Shown here: piece by piece, positions 37,173 through 46,209 of the stretch
How the letters are laid out: each line of letters opens with the position of its first letter
Position numbering within the stretch: position 1 is the stretch's first letter
Origin: Nocardia iowensis
GTDB taxonomy: Bacteria; Actinomycetota; Actinomycetes; Mycobacteriales; Mycobacteriaceae
Direction of reading: 5' to 3'
DNA: 64,000 nt
NCBI RefSeq assembly: GCF_019222765.1
Contig: NZ_CP078145.1
Location: 2,480,001-2,544,000 of the forward strand
Position numbers and translations under genes: made by a program
The notes under the pieces: generated by a model
Database searches by the model: none
Seen by the model: only the letters and a program-made list of their open reading frames with translations
Told to the model about the DNA's origin: nothing

Positions 37173-38354
37173 TCACGCGGCGCGTTTGGTCGCCGCCAAG
37201 GCCATGGCGCGTAACTGCTCCTTCGCGCCCGGGGTCGCGGCGCTGGTTTCGATGGCGGCCAGTCCCGCGTCGGTGAGCTCGGTGATCCGGCGCTCCACCT
37301 CGTCCACCGCGCCCAGTTCGGTGAGCACCGCGCGCAACCGCGCCACCTCGTCCGGACCGAGGTCGGTGCCGATGCTGGTGCGCAGCAGCTTCGCCGCGGC
37401 CGGATCGGTCTGGTCGGCGCGCCGCAGCGCCTCGGCGAGCAGCACGGTGCGCTTGCCTTCGCGCAGGTCGTCGCCGGACGGTTTGCCGGTGACGGCGGGA
37501 TCGCCGAACACGCCGAGCAGGTCGTCGCGCAGTTGGAAGGCGATGCCGATATCGGTGCCGAACGTGCGGTAGGCGTCGACCAGGTCCGCGTCGGCGTCGG
37601 CGATGGCCGCGCCGAGGTGCAGCGGGCGTTCGACGGTGTAGGCGGCGGTCTTGTACCGGTTGATCCGCAGCGCGGCCTCGACCGATTCGTCGCCGCCCGC
37701 CTCGCCGTTGATGTCGAGCAGCTGGCCGCCGAGCACCTCGGTGCGCATGCCCGCCCACACCGGCGCGAACCGCGCGATGGCCGCCGGGTCGAGCCCGGAG
37801 GCGTGCACCATGTCGTCGGCCCAGGCCAGCGCCAGGTCGCCGACCAGGATCGCGACGCTGGCGCCGAAGTGCGCGGCGTCACCCGCCCAGCCGCGGTCGC
37901 GGTGGCGCTGTTCGAAGTCGACGTGCACGGTGGGGAAGCGGCGGCGGGTGCGCGAGGAATCGATGATGTCGTCGTGGATCAGTGCGCACGCTTGGACGAG
38001 CTCCAGCGCCGAGCACGCGGTGAGCACCGCGTCGGCTTCCGCGCTGTCGGCATCGCCGCCCGCACCGAGCCAGCCGGTCCAGGCGAACGCGGGCCTGGTG
38101 CGCTTGCCGCCGCGCAGCACGAACAGCTGCAATGCGTCGGCGGCCTCGACGAAGACCGGTCCCAGCTCCTCGACGGTCCGGCGGCGGGAAGCGAAGAAGC
38201 TGGTCAGCGCGCCTTCAACGGCGGCGACAAAGGCCGGGGTGCCCGGCTGCGGTGCGATCAGCTCGGCCGCCGAGGTGCGGTGAGGCGTCTGGGTACCGGG
38301 TCCGGCGGACAGGGGAGCCTCCAAAATCGTGGTGGACGCGTGGTGCCCGGGCAC
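37173..38354 (-). CDS. idsA2: Geranylgeranyl diphosphate synthase (IdsA2-like polyprenyl synthase)
   Basis: A 393-residue class I prenyl synthase. FARM is DDIIDSSRTRRR around residue 125. SARM is FQLRDDLLGVFGD around 273, with the last Asp replaced relative to DDxxD, as in actinobacterial IdsA-type enzymes. GGKRTRP binds IPP. The family makes GGPP or related C15-C20 diphosphates. Here it heads the idsA2-crtI-mptA-crtB operon, so GGPP for carotenoids is the likely output. It is orthologous to Rv2173. ATG at 38354 is divergent from the MTHFR gene 99 bp away. Confidence 0.92.
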   Translation of the reverse strand: MPGHHASTTILEAPLSAGPGTQTPHRTSAAELIAPQPGTPAFVAAVEGALTSFFASRRRTVEELGPVFVEAADALQLFVLRGGKRTRPAFAWTGWLGAGGDADSAEADAVLTACSALELVQACALIHDDIIDSSRTRRRFPTVHVDFEQRHRDRGWAGDAAHFGASVAILVGDLALAWADDMVHASGLDPAAIARFAPVWAGMRTEVLGGQLLDINGEAGGDESVEAALRINRYKTAAYTVERPLHLGAAIADADADLVDAYRTFGTDIGIAFQLRDDLLGVFGDPAVTGKPSGDDLREGKRTVLLAEALRRADQTDPAAAKLLRTSIGTDLGPDEVARLRAVLTELGAVDEVERRITELTDAGLAAIETSAATPGAKEQLRAMALAATKRAA

Positions 38355-38441
38355 GGTCTATCGGATGTGGCCCGGTGTGGTCTGGTCCGAAGAATACGCG
38401 GGCGGTGGGAACGACCCGTCAGGGCTGCCGCCGGTCACCAC

Positions 38442-38447
38442 TACACT
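38442..38447 (+). promoter_or_regulatory. -10 element for leaderless MTHFR gene
   Basis: TACACT ends 6 nt before the GTG at 38454 with no ribosome binding site in between. This supports the short start and a leaderless message. Confidence 0.55.
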
Positions 38448-38453
38448 GAATCG

Positions 38454-39455
38454 GTGACTTTCGACAATGCGCGGGGACGATCGACCCCAGGCCGTCCGCC
38501 CCGGACGCACCCGGACGTCTCTGGAACACCCTCGGTTGTGCAGAGTCTGCGGGCCCATTCGGGTGCCGCCGTGCCGTTCTCCGTGGAGTTCAATCCGCCG
38601 CGTGACGCCGCCGCCGAGGCGCGCCTCTGGCGTGCCGTCCGCCAATTCGAGCGGATGCATCCCGCGTTCGTCTCGATGACCTACGGCGCGGGCGGCTCGA
38701 CCCGCGACCGCACCGTGCGGGTCACCGGCGCGCTGGCGCAGGAGACCACGCTGCTGCCGGTGGCGCATCTGACCGCCGTCGAGCACAGCCTGGCCGAGTT
38801 GCGCTCGCTGGTCGGCGCCTACGCCGATTCGGGCATCCGCAACATCCTGGTGCTGCGCGGTGATCCGCCCGGTGATCCGCTCGGCGAGTGGCACCAGCAT
38901 CCCGAGGGCGTCGCCTACGCCGAGGAACTGGTGCGCATCGTGCGCGACCTCGGCGACTTCCACGTCGGCGTCGCCTCGTTCCCGCAGGGTCACCACCGCT
39001 CACCCGACCTGGACTCCGACACCGCCTTCCTGGCCGCGAAACTGCGTGCGGGCGCGGAGTATTCGATCACCCAGATGTTCTTCGACGTCGAGCACTACCT
39101 GCGGCTGCGTGATCGGATCGCGAAGTTCGACCCGATCGAGGGCGCCAAGCCGATCATCCCCGAGCTGATGCCGATCACCTCGCTGCGCACCGTGGCCAGG
39201 GCCGAGGAACTGTGCGGCCGTGCGCTGCCCGCGTCGGTACTCGACCGGCTGAACAAGGCCGCGGGCGACGCACCCGACGGGAACCAGGCCGCGGTGCGCG
39301 AGGTCGGCATCGAGATCGCCACCGAGATGGCGCAGCGGCTGATCGACGAGGGCGCCCCCTGCCTGCACTTCATCACGCTGAACTTCGCCAAGGCGACCAC
39401 CGAGGTGCTCACCAACCTCGGTTACGGCGTCACCGCGGCCCCGATGAGCGCGTAA
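38454..39455 (+). CDS. Methylenetetrahydrofolate reductase family protein (Rv2172c-like)
   Basis: A 333-residue TIM-barrel protein of the MTHFR family. Landmarks: SVEFNPPRD (N-terminal Glu), SMTYGAGGSTRDRT, NILVLRGDPPGD, and ITQMFFDVEHYLR, all in the order seen in MetF. The C terminus ends HFITLNFAKAT, as in MetF. The reaction is 5,10-methylene-THF to 5-methyl-THF, which supplies methyl groups for methionine. The orthologue Rv2172c is an unusual short form reported as the mycobacterial MTHFR. GTG at 38454 is supported by the -10 at 38442. It is divergent from idsA2. Confidence 0.9.
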   Translation: MTFDNARGRSTPGRPPRTHPDVSGTPSVVQSLRAHSGAAVPFSVEFNPPRDAAAEARLWRAVRQFERMHPAFVSMTYGAGGSTRDRTVRVTGALAQETTLLPVAHLTAVEHSLAELRSLVGAYADSGIRNILVLRGDPPGDPLGEWHQHPEGVAYAEELVRIVRDLGDFHVGVASFPQGHHRSPDLDSDTAFLAAKLRAGAEYSITQMFFDVEHYLRLRDRIAKFDPIEGAKPIIPELMPITSLRTVARAEELCGRALPASVLDRLNKAAGDAPDGNQAAVREVGIEIATEMAQRLIDEGAPCLHFITLNFAKATTEVLTNLGYGVTAAPMSA

Positions 39456-39528
39456 GTCACCTACCGGCGCGTGCCTTTTGGTTTCTCCTGCCGGTGATTC
39501 GGTGCGCGGGAAGCCGAAAGATGCGCGG

Positions 39529-41556
39529 CTACCAGCCCGGCGCGCCCGCGAGTGGGACGTTGACGTAGCTGGGCGTCGATGGGTCCAGTTGCAGGTGTTG
39601 GGGTTTGAGCTCGGTGGCGTCCAGCATGGGGCGGATGGGCAGGCCCTTTGGGTAGTTGCCCGCGAAGATGTCGATCCGAAGCCGGTGTCCGGGTTGCAAA
39701 ATCGCGTCGGTGGCGGCGAGGCCGAGGTCGAGCTGGGTGGGCTCGCCGGGGACAGCGGGCTGTCGGGCGGCCAGGGACAGTAGCGGATACGGATCGGTGT
39801 AAGCCCCGTCGGGCGACCGGCGGCTTTTGCCTTCGTCGACGGCGCGCATCGAGGTCAGCAGCTGACCGGTGCTCAGCGTGACCGAACGGCCATCGGGGGC
39901 AACATCGTTCAGCGTCGCGGTCCAGTAGCCGTCGGTGGCGTCGTGCACGGTGTTCAAATGCACCGAGATCGGTCCGGAGATCGTTGTCGGCTCGGCCACC
40001 GGCGGGCTGGTGAAGGTGAGCCCGCTGAGTTCCTGCACCCTGGCGTCCTTGCCGCAGCCGGTGAAGACCAGGAGGCCCGCGGTGCCCTGAACCGAGTCGG
40101 CCGAGCACAGGCTGGCAAGGCCGGGGGCGACGGTGAGTCGCGTCGTCTCGGAAGTGGGTGCGGTGGTGAGGGTTCCGTCGTGCACGCTGGTGCTGGTGGT
40201 GCCGCTCGGCGTCGCGGCGAGGTACAGCCGCCGGTGGCTCGCAGCCGGCCGGGGGAACTGCTCGGCGCTGGTCCAGCCGCCGCCCTGCTGCCACATCGTC
40301 ACCGGCCCGTAGCTGTCGATGCCGTTGTCGATGCCCTTGAGCCACTTGTCGAACCACACGCGCTGCAGCACATCGATGCGGGGTGGCTCGCCGGACTTGC
40401 CGCGCATGTCGAAGCCCGCGTTCACGTGGTAGCTGTTGCCCATGATCAGCTGCTTCTGCCCGGGCGGCAGCGGAATGTCCTGGTAGATCCGGGGTTCCCC
40501 GTTCACGAAGTTGTCGTGCCAGCCGCCGATCACCAAGGTGGGTACGGTGATGCGTTCGGGATGCCCGAGCCAGGCCTGGCGGATCGGACTCGCCGGATCG
40601 AGTACCTGCTCCAGTTGCGGGGGAATTGCGTCGAAGGAATTGGTGGTCATCGTCTGAATCCCGACGTCCATGAACGACATCGGGCTGGCCAGCCGATCGG
40701 CGAGCCACTGCGTGTCGAATCTGCCTTGCAGCAGCGACATGAGGTCCGGCATCAGCTTGGCCGCGTTGACCGCCAGCAGGTAGGGGAGCAGGATGCCGAT
40801 GGCCGCGCCGCCCGGGGCGATCATGTCGCGCACCAGATCGTTGCCCGGAACCACCGGCACGATGGCTTTCAGTGCGGGCGGCTGCTTTTCGGCCGCCTGT
40901 ACCTGGTTGATTCCCGAATAAGAGGCACCGGTCATGCCGATGTTGCCGTCCGACCACGGCTGGGCGGCTGCCCAGGCGATGACTTCCGGGGTGTCCTGCT
41001 GGTCCTTTGGCCCCCACGGTTCCCAGATCCCTTGGGAGAAGCCGGTTCCCCGCACATCTACGACGACCTGGGTGTAGCCGCTGCGAACCAGGTTGGGGTC
41101 CACTGCGAAAGCGCGCCCGAACCCGCCACCCGCCACCCGCGTGGCGTCGGTCAGGGCTTCCAATGGCGTGCCGGGCAACTCGAAGTCGCGAAGGAATCCG
41201 ACCACCGCGTCCGAGAGCACCGGTATGGACAGCGCGGTTTGCGCGATCATCGACAACAGCTTCGTGTAAGGCGTCAGGTTCACGATGGTCGGCAGTGGCG
41301 TCGCGACCGGACCGTTCGCGTCCGCCGGGCGGTACACATTCGCCTTCAGCACCGTGCCGTCGCTCATCGTGATCGGCACATCCCACTCGATGTGCATAGA
41401 CGGATACCGCTGCGGCCCATCGTGCAGCGCCGTCCACTCCGCCGCGCCCTCGGGTGCCGCCGGTGCGCCGGGCGCCACCAGCAGCTGTGAAACCGCGAGC
41501 AGGGCGAGCGCTCCGACGAACCAGCGGGTTCCCCGGCGGGCAGCGGTATTCCTCAT
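39529..41556 (-). CDS. Secreted CocE/NonD-type serine hydrolase (X-Pro dipeptidyl-peptidase family)
   Basis: A 675-residue alpha/beta hydrolase with a Sec signal peptide (WFVGALALLAVSQLLVAPGAPA). The catalytic Ser lies in GASYSGINQ, inside the expected GxSYxG pattern, preceded by VVVDVRGTGFSQG. IGGWHDNFV carries the Asp region and NSYHVNAGF may hold the His. The C-terminal beta-sandwich (PGHRLRIDIFAGNYPK) is the typical X-Pro DP domain. Family members hydrolyse esters, amides or acyl groups; the substrate here is unknown. The second ATG (41556) is chosen because GGAGG is 6 nt upstream; 41562 is too close. An inverted repeat operator lies 33 bp upstream. Confidence 0.88.
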   Translation of the reverse strand: MRNTAARRGTRWFVGALALLAVSQLLVAPGAPAAPEGAAEWTALHDGPQRYPSMHIEWDVPITMSDGTVLKANVYRPADANGPVATPLPTIVNLTPYTKLLSMIAQTALSIPVLSDAVVGFLRDFELPGTPLEALTDATRVAGGGFGRAFAVDPNLVRSGYTQVVVDVRGTGFSQGIWEPWGPKDQQDTPEVIAWAAAQPWSDGNIGMTGASYSGINQVQAAEKQPPALKAIVPVVPGNDLVRDMIAPGGAAIGILLPYLLAVNAAKLMPDLMSLLQGRFDTQWLADRLASPMSFMDVGIQTMTTNSFDAIPPQLEQVLDPASPIRQAWLGHPERITVPTLVIGGWHDNFVNGEPRIYQDIPLPPGQKQLIMGNSYHVNAGFDMRGKSGEPPRIDVLQRVWFDKWLKGIDNGIDSYGPVTMWQQGGGWTSAEQFPRPAASHRRLYLAATPSGTTSTSVHDGTLTTAPTSETTRLTVAPGLASLCSADSVQGTAGLLVFTGCGKDARVQELSGLTFTSPPVAEPTTISGPISVHLNTVHDATDGYWTATLNDVAPDGRSVTLSTGQLLTSMRAVDEGKSRRSPDGAYTDPYPLLSLAARQPAVPGEPTQLDLGLAATDAILQPGHRLRIDIFAGNYPKGLPIRPMLDATELKPQHLQLDPSTPSYVNVPLAGAPGW

Positions 41557-41588
41557 CCACATCCTCCGTCATCTGATCGAGCGGAAAT

Positions 41589-41606
41589 ATACATGCAGGG
41601 ATGTAT
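41589..41606. promoter_or_regulatory. Inverted repeat upstream of the CocE-type hydrolase gene
   Basis: ATACAT (41589-41594) and ATGTAT (41601-41606) flank a 6-bp centre in an AT-rich patch 33-50 bp upstream of the ATG. Size and place fit a repressor site; no regulator gene is adjacent. Confidence 0.45.
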
Positions 41607-41646
41607 GTTTCGTGAGGGATTCCGGAAAGCATGCCGATTTCGGAAA

Positions 41647-41701
41647 GCTCGCCGTGTCGGTATCGCCGGGTCAGGGGTTCCGCGATACCGACACGGCGAG
41701 C
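41647..41701. terminator. Strong hairpin ending the organosulfur operon
   Basis: Arms 41647-41666 and 41682-41701 are a perfect 20-bp inverted repeat around a 15-nt loop. It begins 45 bp beyond the stop of the last LLM gene. On the minus strand the stem is followed by TTTCC. It separates the 14-gene operon from the CocE hydrolase gene. Confidence 0.85.
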
Positions 41702-41745
41702 TCATCCGCTGGCCTCGGCGCTGTAACGGTGGCCGCCGCCGTGAC

Positions 41746-42897
41746 TCAGGCGGCGCGGGCCGCGCGCAGTCCCCATGCCTCGGCGAGCAGACGGTGCGAT
41801 GCCAACCGGTCGGCGTGCCGGTGGGTGACGCTGGTGACCAGGAGTTCGTCGGCGCCGGTGACGTGCTGCAGTGCTGCCAGCCGCTCGACGACAGTGCCAG
41901 GCGCGCCGACGAATTGGGTGGCCAGGCGGTCGGCGACGAGGCGGTGCTGCTCCGGGGTCAGCGGGGTGGCGGTGGCCGGGTCGAGGTAGTCGGCGGCGCC
42001 CGCTCCGCTGCGGATGCTGTGCACCCAGTGGCCGTAGGTGGCGGCGAGGCGGTGCGCGGCGGCGTCGTCACCGGCGACGACCACATCCGCCGAGACCACC
42101 ACGTACGGCTCGGCCAGCCGATCGGACGGGCGGAAGGCCGTGCGGTAGGCATCGACGGCGTCCAGGGCGGTACCGGGGGACACGTGATAGGCCGCCACGA
42201 ACGGCAGCCCGAGCTGACCGGCGAGCACCGCGCTCTCGCCACCCGAGCTGCCGAACAACCACAGCTCCACCTGTGCGCCCTCGCCCGGAACGGCATGCAG
42301 GGCAACACCTTCCGGGCTCACGAAGTGCCCGCCGAGCAGCGCGCGCACCTCGTCGACCTGTTCGGCGAAGTCCAGCGGCTGCGCGCCGCGCTGTTGCAGC
42401 GCGCTGATCGAGGCGAGGAACTTGGAGCGGTCGGCGATCCGGCCCGGATCGAACGGCGGCGGAACCACCACGCCGTCTCGGATGGTGGTCCGCCCGGTGG
42501 CCGTGTCGACCTTGGGGTGACTGCCCTTCGGGTGCGACGGTTCCGATCCGTACTGGCTGCGGCGATGGCCCGACCGGCCGAGCCCGAGGTCGAGGCGGCC
42601 CGGATACAGCGCGTCGATGGTGCCGAATGCTTCCACGATCGACGCCGAGGTGTGGTGGCCGACCTGAACGGCCGCCGACCCCACCCGAATTCGCGAAGTG
42701 GCCGCCGCGACCAGTCCGATCAACGTGATCGACGCGGAACTGGCCACCGAGACGAAGTGGTGCTCGGCGAGCCAATAACGGTGGTAGCCCCACTGTTCCG
42801 CGTGCTGCGCGAGATCGATGGTGTTGCGCAACGCCTGCTGCGCGGTGGATCCGGCGCTGATCGGGGACAGATCGAGGATCGATAGTGGGACCGTCAT
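41746..42897 (-). CDS. LLM class flavin-dependent oxidoreductase (last gene of organosulfur operon)
   Basis: A 383-residue bacterial-luciferase-like TIM-barrel protein. The N terminus LSILDLSPISAGSTAQQALRNT (quoted in its key part LDLSPI) and WLAEHHF near residue 43 are typical of the MsnO8/LuxA-like group. HPKGSHP and the FMN phosphate region LWLFGSSGGESAVLAG follow. Members use reduced flavin and oxygen to oxidise small substrates, including sulfur and nitrogen compounds. ATG at 42897 overlaps the DUF1684 stop (ATGA) and has GGGGAGG upstream. A reductase supplying FMNH2 is not encoded in the operon. Confidence 0.9.
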   Translation of the reverse strand: MTVPLSILDLSPISAGSTAQQALRNTIDLAQHAEQWGYHRYWLAEHHFVSVASSASITLIGLVAAATSRIRVGSAAVQVGHHTSASIVEAFGTIDALYPGRLDLGLGRSGHRRSQYGSEPSHPKGSHPKVDTATGRTTIRDGVVVPPPFDPGRIADRSKFLASISALQQRGAQPLDFAEQVDEVRALLGGHFVSPEGVALHAVPGEGAQVELWLFGSSGGESAVLAGQLGLPFVAAYHVSPGTALDAVDAYRTAFRPSDRLAEPYVVVSADVVVAGDDAAAHRLAATYGHWVHSIRSGAGAADYLDPATATPLTPEQHRLVADRLATQFVGAPGTVVERLAALQHVTGADELLVTSVTHRHADRLASHRLLAEAWGLRAARAA

Positions 42898-43700
42898 GAA
42901 TTCCTCCCCAGCCGTGGATGCTGTTCGCCCGCTTCGATGGCCACCCGCAGCCGGTTTTCCGCGGGCGCGAGCGGGCAGGTCGCGAAATCGGTGAAAGCGC
43001 AGGGCAGATTCGCCGCGCGATTGAAGTCGAGGCGCACCGTGCCGTGCGCGTCCGGCGGGCCGACGGCGAGCGAGCGCGCCGCCGGATAGGTGGTGATACC
43101 GCTCGTGGCGTCGGTGAACAGCAGTCGAAGGTCGGCGGGATCGCCGAACGCGATGACTCGCTCGGTGGCCTCGCCGATGCTGAATTCGATGGTGCCCGAG
43201 GCGGTGTGGTGGTGCTCGAGTCCGTCGATCACCGCACCGGTGGTCACCGCACGCGGCTCGTCGAACGGGGTGAACCGGCCTGGCACGACCCAGCGCGGGT
43301 CGGGTGCGTAGCTGGGAATGCCGTCGAAACTCAGCAGCGTCGGCGCGGCCGGATCGTGCACCCGTACCCCGTACCGGCCGGTGCGGCGGATCACCTCGAG
43401 CACCCGATGCTCGTGCCGCACACTGAGTCCCGGCGCACCCTCGGCGGGCTTGATGATCTGCACGCCCGCGATGCCGACGCCGTCGAACGTCAAACGGTCG
43501 GCGGGCTGTGCGGTGATGAACACCTTGTTGTCGGTGACCCACCAGGTGCCGGGCAGGTCGGGCAGCCGCTCGGGTTGGTCGGTGAGCCAATGCAATCCGG
43601 TCAGGCTGAGGAAGCCGAGCGGGTCGCGCAGCTGCTCTTCCCTGGCGTGCTGCCACCGGGCCCACTCGGTTTCGAAAACGGTGCTGATGCTGGTTGTCAT
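42894..43700 (-). CDS. DUF1684 family protein
   Basis: A 268-residue soluble beta-rich protein. The C-terminal segment FNRAANLPCAFTDFATCPLAPAENRL is the DUF1684 hallmark (key residues are the N-P-C and C-P-L-P/A blocks and the E-N-R-L end). The N-terminal part WARWQHAREEQLRDPLGFLSLTGLHWL is also characteristic of the family. No enzyme activity is known to me for DUF1684. Here it sits between two flavin monooxygenase genes with 4-nt overlaps at both ends, which suggests a catabolic or protective role on the oxidised product. Inference only. Confidence 0.85.
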   Translation of the reverse strand: MTTSISTVFETEWARWQHAREEQLRDPLGFLSLTGLHWLTDQPERLPDLPGTWWVTDNKVFITAQPADRLTFDGVGIAGVQIIKPAEGAPGLSVRHEHRVLEVIRRTGRYGVRVHDPAAPTLLSFDGIPSYAPDPRWVVPGRFTPFDEPRAVTTGAVIDGLEHHHTASGTIEFSIGEATERVIAFGDPADLRLLFTDATSGITTYPAARSLAVGPPDAHGTVRLDFNRAANLPCAFTDFATCPLAPAENRLRVAIEAGEQHPRLGRNS

Positions 43701-45067
43701 GACGCTCGTGCTCCTTCGTTGGCGGTGGTGTGCCGGTGCGGATGGCGTAGACCGAGGTGGTCGCGCAGGGTGGTGCCGCGGTATTCGGTGCGGAAGCTGC
43801 CGCGCTCCTGCAGTTCGGGGACGACCCGGTCGACGAATTCGTCCAGCCCGCCCGGGGTGAGGTGCGGGACGAGGATGAATCCGTCACTGGCGTCGGCCTG
43901 GACATAGGTGTCGATCTGCTCGGCGACCGCGGCGGGCGTGCCGACGAACTGCTGGCGCGCGGTGACCTCGATGATCAGCTCACGGATGCTGAGTTTTTCG
44001 GCCTCGGCCTTGGCGCGCCACGCTTCGGCGACGGCGCGCGGGTCCTTGGCGTGGCGCACCCGGCCGCGGGTGATGGTGACATTGTCGGTCGGTTCGACGT
44101 CGGGCAGCGGGCCGTCCGGGTCGTAGCCGGAAAGGTCACGGCCCCAGACCTGTTCGAGGAAGGCGATGGCGGTCTGCGGGCCGACCTGCTGTCGCCGGAT
44201 GTGGCGGGCGCGGTCCTCGGCGTCCTGCGCGCTGTCGCCGAGCACGAAGGTGGCTGCTGGAAGGATCTTCAGCTCGTCCGGCGTCCGGCCGTATTTCACC
44301 AGCCTGCCCTTGACGTCGGCGTAGAAGCGTTGTCCGGCCTCCAGCGTGCCGTGGCCGGTGAAGATCGCGTCGGCGGCAGCGGCCCCGAACTCACGGCCGT
44401 CGTCGGAATCACCCGCCTGCAACAACACGGGGTGCCCCTGCGGGCTCGGGGGCAGCACGAACCGGCCCGCGATGTCGAATTGGGTACCGCGGTGCCGGGT
44501 TTCGGGTATCTCGCGGGCGAACACCCCGGCGGCTCGATCGATGACCAGTGTGTCGGCGGCCCAGCTGTTCCACAGCTTGCGGGTCACCTCGACGACCTCC
44601 GCGGCGCGCTGGTAGCGCTGACCGTGCTCGAGATAACCGCCGCGGCGGAAGTTTTCGCCGGTGAACGCGTCGGAGGAGGTGACGACGTTCCAGGCCGCGC
44701 GACCGCCGGACAGGTGATCCAGTGAGGCGAACTGCTTGGCCAGTTCGAACGGCTCGTTGTAGGTGCTGTTGATGGTGCCCGCGAGGCCGAGTTTGTCGGT
44801 CACCCCGGCCAACGCGTTGAGCACGGTGAAGGTGTCCGGCCTGCCGACTACGTCCAGGTCGTGGATGCGCCCGAGGTGTTCGCGCAGCCGCAGACCCTCG
44901 GCCAGGAAGAAGAAGTCGAACAGGCCGCGTTCCGCGGTCTTCGCCAGATGCACGAACGATTCGAAGTCGACCTGGCTCTTGGACGCCGGATCGGCCCAGA
45001 CGGTGGTGTTGTTGACCCCGGGGAAGTGGGCCGCGAGGTGGATGCGCTTGCGTGGTTTGCCGGTCAC
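43697..45067 (-). CDS. LLM flavin monooxygenase of the NtaA/SnaA/DszA group
   Basis: A 456-residue FMNH2-dependent monooxygenase. The N terminus RIHLAAHFPGVNNTTVW matches the NtaA/SnaA/DszA family, as do RLREHLGRIHDLDV, the block GLAGTINSTYNEPFELAKQFASLDHLSGGRAAWNVVTS (key residues NEPF and SGGR.AWN), and SPQGHPVLLQAGDS. Members cleave C-S or C-N bonds in nitrilotriacetate, dibenzothiophene sulfone or N-acetyl-S-alkyl-cysteine. GTG at 45067 overlaps the upstream stop by 4 nt; a longer frame is out of context. In a SAM-riboswitch operon, C-S bond cleavage is the likely reaction. Confidence 0.92.
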   Translation of the reverse strand: MTGKPRKRIHLAAHFPGVNNTTVWADPASKSQVDFESFVHLAKTAERGLFDFFFLAEGLRLREHLGRIHDLDVVGRPDTFTVLNALAGVTDKLGLAGTINSTYNEPFELAKQFASLDHLSGGRAAWNVVTSSDAFTGENFRRGGYLEHGQRYQRAAEVVEVTRKLWNSWAADTLVIDRAAGVFAREIPETRHRGTQFDIAGRFVLPPSPQGHPVLLQAGDSDDGREFGAAAADAIFTGHGTLEAGQRFYADVKGRLVKYGRTPDELKILPAATFVLGDSAQDAEDRARHIRRQQVGPQTAIAFLEQVWGRDLSGYDPDGPLPDVEPTDNVTITRGRVRHAKDPRAVAEAWRAKAEAEKLSIRELIIEVTARQQFVGTPAAVAEQIDTYVQADASDGFILVPHLTPGGLDEFVDRVVPELQERGSFRTEYRGTTLRDHLGLRHPHRHTTANEGARAS

Positions 45068-46209
45068 GACGCTGTCCCTTCGTTGATCGTGGTGCGGTCG
45101 GTGTAGCGGCTGACCGGTCGAGGCAGGCCGAGACGATCGCGCAATGTGCCGCCGGAGTGCGGTTCGCGTGCCAATACGCCGAGGTGACGCACCGCGGCCG
45201 GTACCGCGAGCGGGCGGAGTACGACACCGTCGGCGGCACCGGAAGTTTCGATGGTGGTCAGCAATTCGCGCAGCGCTGCCGGAGTACCGATGTGGCGCAG
45301 GCTGGTCGGGGCGGCCGGCTCGGCGAACGCCGCCGCCCACCGGTCGAGCTGAACCACTTCATCGTTCGCCGCGGCCGCTGAATCGGCCAGGTGGAGGTCG
45401 ATGTCGAGCAAGACGAGCACCGAATCGGGGTCGCGATCAGCGGCCAGTACGGCCGTGCGCAGCGCGGTACGCTTGGCACGCGCCGAATCGAGATCGCCTG
45501 CGGCAACGCGGATCAGATCGCCGCGTTGCACCGCTACCGCCGTACTCGCGTCGTCCTCCGCACGCACCGCGATGATCGATTGCCCCTGCGGGGAACGCGG
45601 CGTGATCGACGGCCCACGCACCGAGAAATTGTCCCCGGCGAAGTCGATGTAGTGCAGCTTGTCCCGGTCGATGAAGCGCCCGGTGGGCACATCACGGATC
45701 TCCGCGTCGTCCTCCCAGCTGTCCCACAGCCGGGTGACCACCTCGATCGCCTCGTCCGCCTCGTGCCACAGCGACGCCGCGTCCTGCGCGCTCTTCCGCC
45801 CGAATGCCCGTGCCTGCTCGGCCCCCTCGGAGACGGTGACCTCCCAGCCCGCGCGCCCTAGCGTGGCGAAATCCAGACTCTGGATGGCCTTGGCCAGATG
45901 GAACGGCTCGGTGTGTGTCACGGGCGCCTGCGGCAGCAGCCCGATGCGCCGGGTAGCCGCCGCCACCCGCGCGGCGATCGCCACCGCGTCGAGCCTGCCG
46001 CGCTCGGCGCCGGGCCCACCGGGCTGCAATCCGAACGAGTCGGGCACGAATACCGCGTCGACACCGGCGTTTTCGGCTGCCGTGCTGACATCGACCCAGT
46101 AGGCACCGGTGAACAGATCCTCGGCCCGCGAGTCCGCTCGCCGCCACGACGCCGGATGCACGCCCGTCCCGGCGAGTTCCACCGCCACAAAGAAGTCGGA
46201 ATCGGCCAT
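45064..46209 (-). CDS. LLM class flavin-dependent oxidoreductase
   Basis: A 381-residue luciferase-like protein. FFVAVELAGTGVHPASWRR, then VDAVFVPDSFGLQPG, and LATLGRAGWEVTVS-like segments show the NtaA-related barrel, but it is shorter and more divergent than the next gene's product. SPQGQSIIAVRAEDD corresponds to the SPQGHPVLLQAGDS flavin loop. The C terminus ends LRDRLGLPRPVSRYTDRT, parallel to LRDHLGLRHPHRH in its neighbour, so the two are probably ancient paralogues. ATG at 46209 shares one base with the upstream stop (TGATG). Confidence 0.88.
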   Translation of the reverse strand: MADSDFFVAVELAGTGVHPASWRRADSRAEDLFTGAYWVDVSTAAENAGVDAVFVPDSFGLQPGGPGAERGRLDAVAIAARVAAATRRIGLLPQAPVTHTEPFHLAKAIQSLDFATLGRAGWEVTVSEGAEQARAFGRKSAQDAASLWHEADEAIEVVTRLWDSWEDDAEIRDVPTGRFIDRDKLHYIDFAGDNFSVRGPSITPRSPQGQSIIAVRAEDDASTAVAVQRGDLIRVAAGDLDSARAKRTALRTAVLAADRDPDSVLVLLDIDLHLADSAAAANDEVVQLDRWAAAFAEPAAPTSLRHIGTPAALRELLTTIETSGAADGVVLRPLAVPAAVRHLGVLAREPHSGGTLRDRLGLPRPVSRYTDRTTINEGTAS

